A program made the position numbers and the translations under genes. DNA of 5,204 nucleotides, taken from positions 222-5,425 of the forward strand of contig DBVU01000036.1 in NCBI GenBank assembly GCA_002308195.1, in the 5' to 3' direction. This DNA is from Bacteroidales bacterium UBA1256 (GTDB lineage Bacteria; Bacteroidota; Bacteroidia; Bacteroidales; Paludibacteraceae). The notes beneath the pieces were generated by a model. The model saw nothing but the letters and a program-made list of their open reading frames with translations. It was not told where the DNA came from and searched no databases. Below, piece by piece: positions 1 to 4,950 of the stretch (within the stretch, counting starts at the first letter, position 1; each line of letters opens with the position of its first letter).

Positions 1-1039
1 GGTTCTCTGTAACTGCGATGACCCGTACGAGAGTAATTTCTTTAAGTACTTTGCGCTCAATTTTAATGCGCTCGGCTTAAAGAAACTAATTGCTACATGT
101 TATGACGGGTCGCCTATTGCACAATTAGAGTTGCCGCTATTCCAAACGGAAGATAACGAGCCGAAACGGAAAGCCTATAAGGTGGAAATCTCTGAGGTGC
201 CTGATTTGGATGGTAATGGAGCGACTGATTTAACCGATGTTCAGTTGTTACTGAAAAGCAGCGACCATAATGTTAAGGCGGAGCTGAAAGGTAATGGAGA
301 TTTCCGCTCGCCAGAATGCATTGAATTACTCCGGCAAGCAGATATTGTGGTAACTAATCCGCCTTTCTCACTTTTTAGAGAATATGTGGCTCAGTTGGTC
401 AAATACAATAAGAAGTTTCTTATTATAGGAAGCCAAAATGCTATTACCTATAAGGAGATATTTCCTTTGATTAAAGATAATAAATTGTGGTTGGGTTGTA
501 AATTTGGAGATATGAGTTTTCAAGTACCTTCATATTTCGAGCCTCGCGCCACTAGATACTGGGTGGATGAAACGGGGCAAAAGTGGAGAAGTTTAGGGAA
601 CGTTTGCTGGTTTACGAATCTAGATCATTCTCATCGTCATGAGGAGATAATTTTATATAAAAAATTTGTGGTAGATGAATATCCCGAATATGATAATTAT
701 CAAGCCATAAATGTAGACAAGGTAGCAGAGATACCTTGCGATTATGAAGGTATAATGGGTGTACCTATAACATTCCTTGGCTATTATAATCCCGATCAAT
801 TTGAAATTTTGGGTAGTTCTAACTATGAAGAAACTCCATGTAGAATTGAGAGAAACTATCGTGCTCTTGGATATAAATTCTTCAAGTCAGATGGAAAAAC
901 AGAGTCCGGCTCAGGAGCATTAAGGGATAGATTGTCACCTAAAGTTAAAGTAAAGGGAAATGGCGATTATTCCGTAAGCCCATCTGGCGAATATTTATCT
1001 GCTGCCTATAATAGAATATTCATCCGCAAAAAGCACTAA
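1..1039 (+). CDS. EcoRI-type adenine-specific DNA methyltransferase, 5' end missing
   Basis: Seen: the reading frame is open from base 2 to the TAA at 1037-1039, so the gene starts upstream of the window. The first visible residues include CNCDDPYESNFFKYF (about nt 11-55), the conserved N-terminal block of the EcoRI methyltransferase family. The catalytic amino-methyltransferase motif NPPF lies at nt 356-367 inside DIVVTNPPF. The visible 345 residues are close to full length for the family (M.EcoRI is 326 aa), so probably only a few dozen N-terminal residues are missing. A TTG at 131 is an internal leucine codon, not the start. Family knowledge: these enzymes transfer a methyl group from S-adenosylmethionine to adenine N6 in a specific DNA site. 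Inferred: it protects host DNA from the nuclease encoded 4 bp downstream. The site need not be GAATTC. The gene is AT-rich compared with the ddl side of the window, suggesting horizontal transfer. Confidence 0.9.
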   Translation, partial: VLCNCDDPYESNFFKYFALNFNALGLKKLIATCYDGSPIAQLELPLFQTEDNEPKRKAYKVEISEVPDLDGNGATDLTDVQLLLKSSDHNVKAELKGNGDFRSPECIELLRQADIVVTNPPFSLFREYVAQLVKYNKKFLIIGSQNAITYKEIFPLIKDNKLWLGCKFGDMSFQVPSYFEPRATRYWVDETGQKWRSLGNVCWFTNLDHSHRHEEIILYKKFVVDEYPEYDNYQAINVDKVAEIPCDYEGIMGVPITFLGYYNPDQFEILGSSNYEETPCRIERNYRALGYKFFKSDGKTESGSGALRDRLSPKVKVKGNGDYSVSPSGEYLSAAYNRIFIRKKH

Positions 1040-1043
1040 TATC

Positions 1044-2168
1044 ATGGATATAGAGAAAATTAAAGTTAAGATTGCCGACCTTGTTGACGGCTTTCGTGAC
1101 AGCGACGAAGAAGGCGTTGTTGGCTATGGTGGCAAATTGGACATCCGTCCTAAGTATCAACGCGAATTCGTCTATAACGAAAAACAGGAACACGCTGTTA
1201 TTGATACAATTTCCAAGAACTACCCGCTGAACATTATGTATTGGGTAGAGAAAGAGGACGGCACCTACGAGGTCATGGACGGACAGCAACGCACACTATC
1301 TATCTGTCATTATTATTGGGGGGCTTTCGCGGTCAATTGGAAAGGCAACCTGTGGGGATATCAAAATCTTCCGGATGCCGAGCGTGAGCAGTTCCTCAAC
1401 TACGAGTTGGATGTATATATCTGCAAAAATGGCACGGATATCGAGAAACTTGATTGGTTTCAAGTGATCAATATAGCCGGTGTAAAACTCACCGACCAAG
1501 AAATACGTAATGCCATTTTTGCCGGTCCGTGGGTGACGGACGCCAAACGCTATTTCTCACGCAACAACTGCGCCGCAAAGCGCATCAGCGACGGATATAT
1601 TTCCAAAACTTGGAACCGTCAAGAAGGCTTAGAAATGGCTATCAGTTGGGTGGCAAAGCGCGACGGACTTTCTATCGACGAGTATATGCGCCGCCACCAG
1701 CACGACAGCGACTGTAGCGACCTCTGGACGTACTTCAACCTCGTAATGACATGGGTCAAGATGAAATTCATCGGGAAACATGCCAACCTCTATACTGCCA
1801 CCGATTGGGGCGAAATGTACCGTAAACATAAGGATGACGAAATAGATGCTAAGAAACTCGAAGCTTGGATTTCTGAACTCCTCAAAGATGGTGAGATAGG
1901 AAATAAGAAAGGCATACTCTGGTACGTGCTCGACAACAACGAACAGCACCTCGGCTTGCGGGCTTTCGATGAAAAGACGGCCCTCGAAGTTTATGAGGCG
2001 CAAGGCCATAAGTGCGTAGGCGCTAACTGCCCTGAACATGGTCGCGAATTGGATTTCCATGAAATGGAAGCCGACCACATTGTACCTTGGTCAAAGGGTG
2101 GTAAAACAGTGATAGAAAATTGCCAAATGCTCTGCCGCCATTGTAACAGAACAAAGAGCAATAAATAA
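1044..2168 (+). CDS. DUF262 and HNH endonuclease domain protein (putative restriction/defence nuclease)
   Basis: Seen: 374 residues. The N-terminal DUF262 region carries PKYQR (36-40), the DGQQR motif (79-83) in VMDGQQRTLS, and the family signature FQVINIAGVKLTDQEIRNA (139-157). The C-terminus (about 320-374) is a zinc-supported HNH nuclease: cysteine pair C324/C329, catalytic-type D344-H345 in ADHIVPWSKGG, N359, cysteine pair C364/C367, then N368. No motif is missing, so it looks intact. Family knowledge: DUF262 is a ParB-like nucleotidase domain found in anti-phage nucleases such as GmrS, SspE and BrxU, where nucleotide hydrolysis is tied to DNA cleavage by a nuclease domain. Inferred: this protein is the cutting partner of the adjacent methyltransferase, cleaving either unmethylated foreign DNA or DNA with a foreign modification. 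The 4-bp gap indicates one operon. There is no Shine-Dalgarno, as usual in Bacteroidetes. Domain call is secure; biological target is not. Confidence 0.9.
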   Translation: MDIEKIKVKIADLVDGFRDSDEEGVVGYGGKLDIRPKYQREFVYNEKQEHAVIDTISKNYPLNIMYWVEKEDGTYEVMDGQQRTLSICHYYWGAFAVNWKGNLWGYQNLPDAEREQFLNYELDVYICKNGTDIEKLDWFQVINIAGVKLTDQEIRNAIFAGPWVTDAKRYFSRNNCAAKRISDGYISKTWNRQEGLEMAISWVAKRDGLSIDEYMRRHQHDSDCSDLWTYFNLVMTWVKMKFIGKHANLYTATDWGEMYRKHKDDEIDAKKLEAWISELLKDGEIGNKKGILWYVLDNNEQHLGLRAFDEKTALEVYEAQGHKCVGANCPEHGRELDFHEMEADHIVPWSKGGKTVIENCQMLCRHCNRTKSNK

Positions 2169-2184
2169 AACATAAGACATATTT

Positions 2185-2361
2185 ACTGCGAGAGCAGGTC
2201 CATCGCAAACGGTAAGTCTAAGCGGGAACTTAAGAACACTATCGTGAAACGATGCTCTTGGCGTAGTAACAACTACGGCATGGGTGGACGTTTCTATAAA
2301 TGGTGTTCGAAGATTCCCGCTTAGACTCGTTTATAGCTGACTGAAACCCGTGCTTTTTTTT
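2185..2361 (+). ncRNA. candidate structured, pseudoknotted RNA of unknown family
   Basis: Seen: a 14-bp perfect inverted repeat, AGTCTAAGCGGGAA (2215-2228) with 2314-2327, extended outward by 2207-2211 with 2328-2332 (after a 3-nt bulge) and inward by 2229-2231 with 2310-2312 and 2234-2239 with 2303-2308. Inside sit two small hairpins: ATCGT-GAA-ACGAT (2241-2253) and CGTAGT-AACA-ACTACG (2262-2277). GCATGGGT (2278-2285), in the loop, can pair with ACCCGTGC (2346-2353) outside the helix (7 Watson-Crick pairs, one G-U). That forms a pseudoknot followed at once by eight T (2354-2361), which could be the 3' end. A small GNRA-loop hairpin lies at 2186-2197. Inferred: a discrete RNA of roughly 170 nt, or a structured leader for the ORF at 2382. 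I see no clear promoter, so it may be processed from the upstream operon. No reverse transcriptase is visible, so a retron is not supported. I do not recognise the family; a small palindromic mobile element is an alternative. Confidence 0.5.
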
Positions 2362-2381
2362 GAATATAACTTTTCAAAAAT

Positions 2382-2759
2382 ATGCAACAAATCATTAAAA
2401 TCGAACAGCCGACCGTCGGCCAAAATTTTGGGTCTGTGACTATCAACAACTATTATCCTCAACCCGTCGTAGACCCTACTCCTAAAACTGAGGATAAAGT
2501 AGCAACTATACCGCCGGATTTCTTTTGTATAACGGCTCGTTTTTCTGAAGAAAATATACGCGAAAGACTTGCTGCAGAACTTTCACAAGCGACTACCAAA
2601 ATTGACTACTGCCGTGCATTGTACCGACTGCAATATATCGGTTGCATCAATATAAATCAGTATGCATCAGACGCGCAAAGGGCGATAGTTTTTAATCGTT
2701 TTCAAGAGAAATTTACACTTTCTGCTAGCGATTTTTGTAAGGCTAGAATGTCTCAATAG
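2382..2759 (+). CDS. uncharacterised 125-residue protein
   Basis: Not recognised. Seen: ATG at 2382, stop TAG at 2757-2759, 125 residues, no signal peptide and no membrane segment. Residues about 1-40 are polar and asparagine/proline-rich, with VGQNFGSVTINNYYPQP, a likely extended or disordered lead. Residues about 50-125 look like a compact, mainly helical domain with FSEENIRERLAAELSQA followed by an aromatic/basic stretch (DYCRALYRLQYIG). Three cysteines (C50, C79, C86) precede a fourth near the end (C119). The start is 20 nt after the T-tract of the candidate RNA, and the gene is followed by an 11-bp repeat array and an intrinsic terminator, so RNA, ORF, repeats and terminator may be one unit. 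A weak TAACTTTT element (2367-2374) just before the ATG could be its own promoter, giving a nearly leaderless mRNA. The reading frame is probably real; the function is unknown. Confidence 0.65.
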   Translation: MQQIIKIEQPTVGQNFGSVTINNYYPQPVVDPTPKTEDKVATIPPDFFCITARFSEENIRERLAAELSQATTKIDYCRALYRLQYIGCININQYASDAQRAIVFNRFQEKFTLSASDFCKARMSQ

Positions 2760-2760
2760 T

Positions 2761-2829
2761 CGCAGAAAATCGGCATAGTTCGCAGAGCTTTCGCATAGAA
2801 TTCGCAGAGATTACGCAGAATTGGCAGAG
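2761..2829. repeat. seven imperfect copies of an 11-bp-phased (C/G)GCA(G/T)A(G/A) repeat
   Basis: Units begin at 2761, 2772, 2781, 2792, 2803, 2814 and 2823, with spacings of 11, 9, 11, 11, 11 and 9 bp. Forms are CGCAGAA, GGCATAG, CGCAGAG, CGCATAG, CGCAGAG, CGCAGAA and GGCAGAG, separated by short A/T-rich linkers. The array starts one base after the stop of the 125-residue ORF and ends just before the terminator, so it would lie in the 3' untranslated part of that mRNA. The period is close to one helical turn, which would put each unit on the same face of the DNA. Function unknown. Confidence 0.75.
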
Positions 2830-2833
2830 AATT

Positions 2834-2861
2834 AGCACTCCACATATGGGGTGCTTTTTTT
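2834..2861 (+). terminator. intrinsic terminator after the 125-residue ORF
   Basis: AGCACTCCA (2834-2842) pairs with TGGGGTGCT (2847-2855), with one T-G wobble, around a 4-nt CATA loop. Seven T follow (2855-2861), the first shared with the stem. This is a classic Rho-independent terminator for rightward transcription through 2382-2759, and it marks the right end of the transcription unit. Read leftward the T-tract would be on the wrong side, so it should work in one direction only. Confidence 0.9.
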
Positions 2862-2870
2862 ATGCATACC

Positions 2871-2927
2871 TTTGCATCGCATTTCCAAGGTGTCGTCACG
2901 TTGACACACCCTAACAGGCGATGCAAA
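2871..2927. repeat. 10-bp perfect inverted repeat with an inner stem
   Basis: TTTGCATCGC (2871-2880) is repeated in inverse as GCGATGCAAA (2918-2927), separated by 37 bp. Inside, GTGTC (2890-2894) pairs with GACAC (2903-2907). Each arm is preceded, in its own inward direction, by TAnn, so both arms read TAnnTTTGCATCGC: TACC on the plus strand from 2867, TAAA on the minus strand from 2931. The element could be a stem-loop RNA, a recombination site, or a pair of converging promoters. Confidence 0.7.
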
Positions 2928-2953
2928 TTTACCATGTCCAAAAATACCCCAAA
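2924..2953 (-). promoter_or_regulatory. possible leftward promoter
   Basis: On the minus strand TAAATTTG (2931-2924) matches the Bacteroidetes -7 consensus TAnnTTTG, with TTTG (2953-2950) 18 bp upstream. That spacer is slightly short for the usual 19-20 bp. No gene follows leftward, so this may be fortuitous. Confidence 0.3.
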
Positions 2954-3004
2954 ACTGGATCAACAAAAACGGTCCTTTTTATGAACCAATCGAAATTTCG
3001 GCTG

Positions 3005-3036
3005 CAAAAGTACGAAAAAAAAATGAGATAAGCAAA
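3005..3036 (-). promoter_or_regulatory. leftward Bacteroidetes-type promoter with no evident gene
   Basis: On the minus strand TTTG (3036-3033), a 20-bp spacer and TACTTTTG (3012-3005) fit the sigma-ABfr consensus in sequence and spacing, with the same layout as the two housekeeping promoters at the right of this window. Transcription would start near 3000 and run left through the inverted repeat at 2871-2927. No credible leftward ORF follows, so it may drive a small RNA or be left over from a gene lost here. Confidence 0.6.
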
Positions 3037-3058
3037 TTTATTTTTGCTTTTTAGCGCT

Positions 3059-3354
3059 ATGCAAAATTGTTTTTCGTGTAATGGCACGGAAAGAGCTCGA
3101 GAGGTGAGTGCTACCAACCGAGCTATGGGGGGCGTCGACCCGGGCTGAGGCGTGAGGGACGTGACGGCGAAGACGAGGACGATAGCAATAACGCTATCGG
3201 CGAGTATGATTTCCATTCGCCGATAGGAGAAGCCATGTGGCCATTGTTGCTGCTGAGTATGCTCTACGTGCTCGTTAGAAAGCTACGGTCGGAGCGGATT
3301 GGGCACCTGCTTCTGCTTCGAAGTAAGGCTTCTTCTCAAATCCGAAAATCATAG
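3059..3354 (+). other. possible decayed small membrane-protein gene (two frames)
   Basis: Seen: an ATG at 3059 opens a 29-residue frame ending at TGA 3146-3148. A second frame, open from 3082 to TAG 3352-3354, encodes an acidic run (GEDEDDSNNAIGEYDFHSPI) and then a hydrophobic segment ending in basic residues (PLLLLSMLYVLVRKLRSER). The acidic-then-'PIG'-then-membrane-helix-then-basic order resembles small Bacteroidales membrane proteins I know only in general form. The second frame has no ATG before 3235 and runs about 80 bp into the 3' end of lemA. The pattern could be a frameshifted remnant, or chance in GC-rich DNA. Confidence 0.15.
3180..3226. repeat. overlapping, mutually exclusive hairpins
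   Basis: CGATAGC (3180-3186) can pair with GCTATCG (3193-3199) around a 6-nt loop. CTATCGGCGA (3194-3203) can instead pair perfectly with TCGCCGATAG (3217-3226) around a 13-nt loop. The middle segment is shared, so only one stem can form at a time. There is no T-tract on either side, so neither is a standard terminator, although leftward transcription from lemA would meet this element 49 bp after the stop codon. It may help end or stabilise the lemA mRNA. Confidence 0.5.
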
Positions 3355-3853
3355 CTACGATATTGCTCGGGAAGCGACGTACCTTCTGATTGTACGCGCG
3401 TGCCGTCTCGTTGAACTCCTGACGAGCTACGGCGATACGGTTCTCGGTTCCCTCGAGTTGTGCTTGCAGGTCGCGGAAATTCTCGTTGGCTTTCAGGTCT
3501 GGATAGTTCTCGGCAACGGCCAGCAGTCGTCCGAGGGCTTGTGACAGTTCGCCCTGTGCGGCCTGAAAGGCTGCCAGTTGTTCGGGCGTGGCGTTTGCCG
3601 GATCAATGGTGATTTGCGTTGCCTTGGCGCGAGCATCTACTACGCCCTGGAGCGTCTCTTGCTCATGCGCAGCATAGCCCTTGACAGTCGCTACGAGGTT
3701 AGGCACCAGGTCGGCACGACGCTGATACTGGTTCTCTACTTGCGACCATGCAGCCTCTACGGCTTCTTCTGAAGAGACCAGGCTGTTGTACATACAGGAA
3801 TTCATTGTCAGGGCTACCAGTCCCAGAACAAGGATGCTAAGAAAATTTTTCAT
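3275..3853 (-). CDS. lemA: LemA family lipoprotein
   Basis: Seen: 192 residues. A short positive N-terminus and hydrophobic core end at Cys20 (LTMNSC), a plausible if loose lipobox, so the mature protein is probably lipid-anchored on the periplasmic side. The conserved LemA block QRRADLVPNLVATVKGYAAHE is at 44-64, followed by long helices (about 65-165) and the late family segment NQKVRRFPSNIVAMIFGF. Length is normal for LemA. Family knowledge: LemA proteins are helical envelope proteins of unclear function, widely found next to TPM-domain proteins. The gene lies 54 bp downstream of the TPM gene on the same strand and is probably co-transcribed from the promoter at 4847-4878. No standard terminator follows; the hairpins at 3180-3226 are the nearest structure. 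The family call is safe, the role is not known. Confidence 0.93.
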   Translation of the reverse strand: MKNFLSILVLGLVALTMNSCMYNSLVSSEEAVEAAWSQVENQYQRRADLVPNLVATVKGYAAHEQETLQGVVDARAKATQITIDPANATPEQLAAFQAAQGELSQALGRLLAVAENYPDLKANENFRDLQAQLEGTENRIAVARQEFNETARAYNQKVRRFPSNIVAMIFGFEKKPYFEAEAGAQSAPTVAF

Positions 3854-3865
3854 AAGGCCTATTTA

Positions 3866-3894
3866 ACAATTTACAATTAATTTTACAATTTACA
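3866..3894. repeat. short AT-rich direct repeat in the TPM-lemA gap
   Basis: ACAATTTACA occurs at 3866-3875 and 3885-3894, with the partial copy ACAATTAA between them at 3873-3880. It fills most of the 54-bp space between the two operon genes. On the minus strand it reads as an AATTGTAAA-type repeat. Likely a neutral spacer, or an AT-rich, unstructured ribosome-access region before lemA. Confidence 0.5.
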
Positions 3895-3907
3895 TTCTCG
3901 GCAGTGA

Positions 3908-4816
3908 TTACCATTTGCCACCTGCGCCACCGCCTGAAGTGGAGCCGCCTCCCCATGAGCCTCCGCCGGAGAAACTGCCGCCTGCTGAGCTGCCTCCTCG
4001 TCGGCCGGTCATCTGGTGCGAGAGGATGGTCTCGGTGCGAGTGAAGGTATGCCCGCACCGCTTGCAGCAGTAGGTCAGTTCTTCCGTTCCGGGCAGGTAT
4101 TCTGTAGCAGCCTTGACGGTATGGCGCTTGACGACGTGTGCACGACGTCGATGGCATTTGGGGCAGCGCTTCACGTAGGAAGACCAGATAAGGTAGAATA
4201 TCAGCAGGAACATTCCCACCACGATGCCGACTTCGATGTAATCGTTATCTCTCCAGTCCTTGCCGAACTTCCCACGATTGGTGGCGGAACGGATGGTGAG
4301 TAGTTCTTCGGGCGCGTCCCCATTGGTGCATATCTCGTAGATGCGCAGTACGCCGAGGCATAGTCCGCGGTCGTACTCTCCTTGCTTGAACGCCGGGAAC
4401 ATATCCTCGTGCATGATTTTGGAGCACTGTGCATCGGTGAGCACGCCTTCGATACCGGTTCCGGTCATGATACGTAGGTCGTGACTGTCTAGTACGAAAA
4501 GCATCAGCACGCCGGTGTTCTGCCCGGCTCGTCCGATACCCCAACGTTGGAAGAGTTCGTAAGCAAAGTCGAACGCCTCCATATTGCCGATAGAGCTGAG
4601 TGCTACGACGCATAGCTCCACATGGGTGGAGTCGTAGAGCATTGCCGCGCAGTGGTTGAGCCAGCGAACGGTGGAGTCCGCAAGGATGGCATCGGGATTG
4701 GCGACGTACTGTTCTTGCCCGCCTGTTTTAGGATTGGGAACGCTCTCGGGCGTATAGGTCGCGGCTTGCGCCATAAGCGAAATGGAGAGCACGATGAGGA
4801 GTAAGAATCGGCGCAT
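3908..4816 (-). CDS. TPM-domain membrane protein with zinc ribbon and glycine-rich tail
   Basis: Seen: 302 residues from the ATG at 4816. The frame is open further upstream to 4975, but that would read through the promoter at 4847-4878. The chosen start gives a clean signal peptide (1-18, MRRFLLLIVLSISLMAQA). Residues about 24-165 form a TPM domain: VPNPKTGGQEQYVANPD, RAGQNTGVLMLFVLD, LRIMTGTGIEG and the late segment MFPAFKQGEYDRGL. A membrane helix follows at about 195-212, then a zinc-ribbon-like segment with CPKC (218-221) and CKRC (251-254), and a Gly/Ser-rich tail ending GGAGGKW. Family knowledge: TPM domains occur in envelope proteins, some with phosphatase activity (plant TLP18.3), and often sit next to LemA. 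Inferred topology: TPM domain in the periplasm, zinc ribbon and tail in the cytoplasm. First gene of the operon with lemA. Exact function unknown. Confidence 0.92.
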   Translation of the reverse strand: MRRFLLLIVLSISLMAQAATYTPESVPNPKTGGQEQYVANPDAILADSTVRWLNHCAAMLYDSTHVELCVVALSSIGNMEAFDFAYELFQRWGIGRAGQNTGVLMLFVLDSHDLRIMTGTGIEGVLTDAQCSKIMHEDMFPAFKQGEYDRGLCLGVLRIYEICTNGDAPEELLTIRSATNRGKFGKDWRDNDYIEVGIVVGMFLLIFYLIWSSYVKRCPKCHRRRAHVVKRHTVKAATEYLPGTEELTYCCKRCGHTFTRTETILSHQMTGRRGGSSAGGSFSGGGSWGGGSTSGGGAGGKW

Positions 4817-4846
4817 AGGCTGTTTTTCCGATCGGTTAATTTGCTG

Positions 4847-4878
4847 CAAAGTTACAATAAAAAAACGGAATGCGCAAA
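4847..4878 (-). promoter_or_regulatory. promoter of the TPM-lemA operon
   Basis: On the minus strand TTTG (4878-4875), a 20-bp spacer and TAACTTTG (4854-4847) match the Bacteroidetes sigma-ABfr consensus. The start codon at 4816 is about 30 bp downstream of the -7 element. This supports choosing 4816, not 4975, as the TPM start. Confidence 0.8.
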
Positions 4879-4895
4879 AAAAACTTTGTTTTTTG

Positions 4896-4926
4896 TTTGC
4901 TATGTGCAAATTTTTTCGTAACTTTG
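4896..4926 (+). promoter_or_regulatory. promoter of ddl
   Basis: TTTG (4896-4899), a 19-bp spacer and TAACTTTG (4919-4926) fit the Bacteroidetes consensus. The ddl ATG is 24 bp after the -7 element, giving a short leader. The promoter is back to back with that of the TPM operon; the two -33 elements are 17 bp apart, so the two polymerases could compete. Confidence 0.85.
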
Positions 4927-4950
4927 CACCCGATTTTATGTACATTAAAA

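Larger units (their letters stand above)
2862..3274. other. 413-bp region without a convincing gene
   Basis: The stretch between the terminator and the 3' end of lemA has no ORF I would defend. It holds a 10-bp inverted repeat (2871-2927), leftward promoter-like elements, an A-rich tract (3014-3022), and from about 3080 a GC-rich part with overlapping inverted repeats. The composition switches sharply, AT-rich to about 3080 and GC-rich afterwards, which suggests a junction between accessory DNA on the left and the core lemA-ddl region on the right. I see no tRNA, no attachment site and no insertion sequence. Confidence 0.6.

Noticed and set aside
131..1039. Methyltransferase starting at the TTG at 131
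   Set aside because: The frame is open to base 2 and the residues before 131 belong to the conserved N-terminal part of the family, so the true start is outside the window.
1629..2078. 149-residue ORF antisense to the DUF262-HNH gene
   Set aside because: It is a shadow of a gene with clear domains on the other strand.
2305..2327. tRNA or tmRNA 3' end (GTTCGAA followed by an acceptor-like strand)
   Set aside because: The flanks of GTTCGAA do not form a 5-bp T stem, the closing helix is 14 bp rather than 7, and no D or anticodon arm fits.
2205..2337. Retron msr-msd with a1/a2 inverted repeats
   Set aside because: The long closing helix fits, but no reverse transcriptase is present in the window and the downstream ORF has no RT motifs.
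2761..2829. CRISPR array
   Set aside because: Units are only 7 bp with 2-4 bp linkers, and there are no spacers or cas genes.
2753..2941. 62-residue minus-strand ORF downstream of the leftward promoter
   Set aside because: It reads through the inverted repeat, the terminator and the repeat array, all of which have better non-coding explanations.
2929..3216. 95-residue minus-strand ORF
   Set aside because: It crosses the promoter at 3005-3036 and the A-rich tract, has uneven composition, and shows no domain; probably chance.
3837..4157. Arginine-rich minus-strand ORF overlapping the TPM gene
   Set aside because: Out-of-frame reading of the Gly/Ser-rich TPM tail; the composition is an artefact of that repeat.
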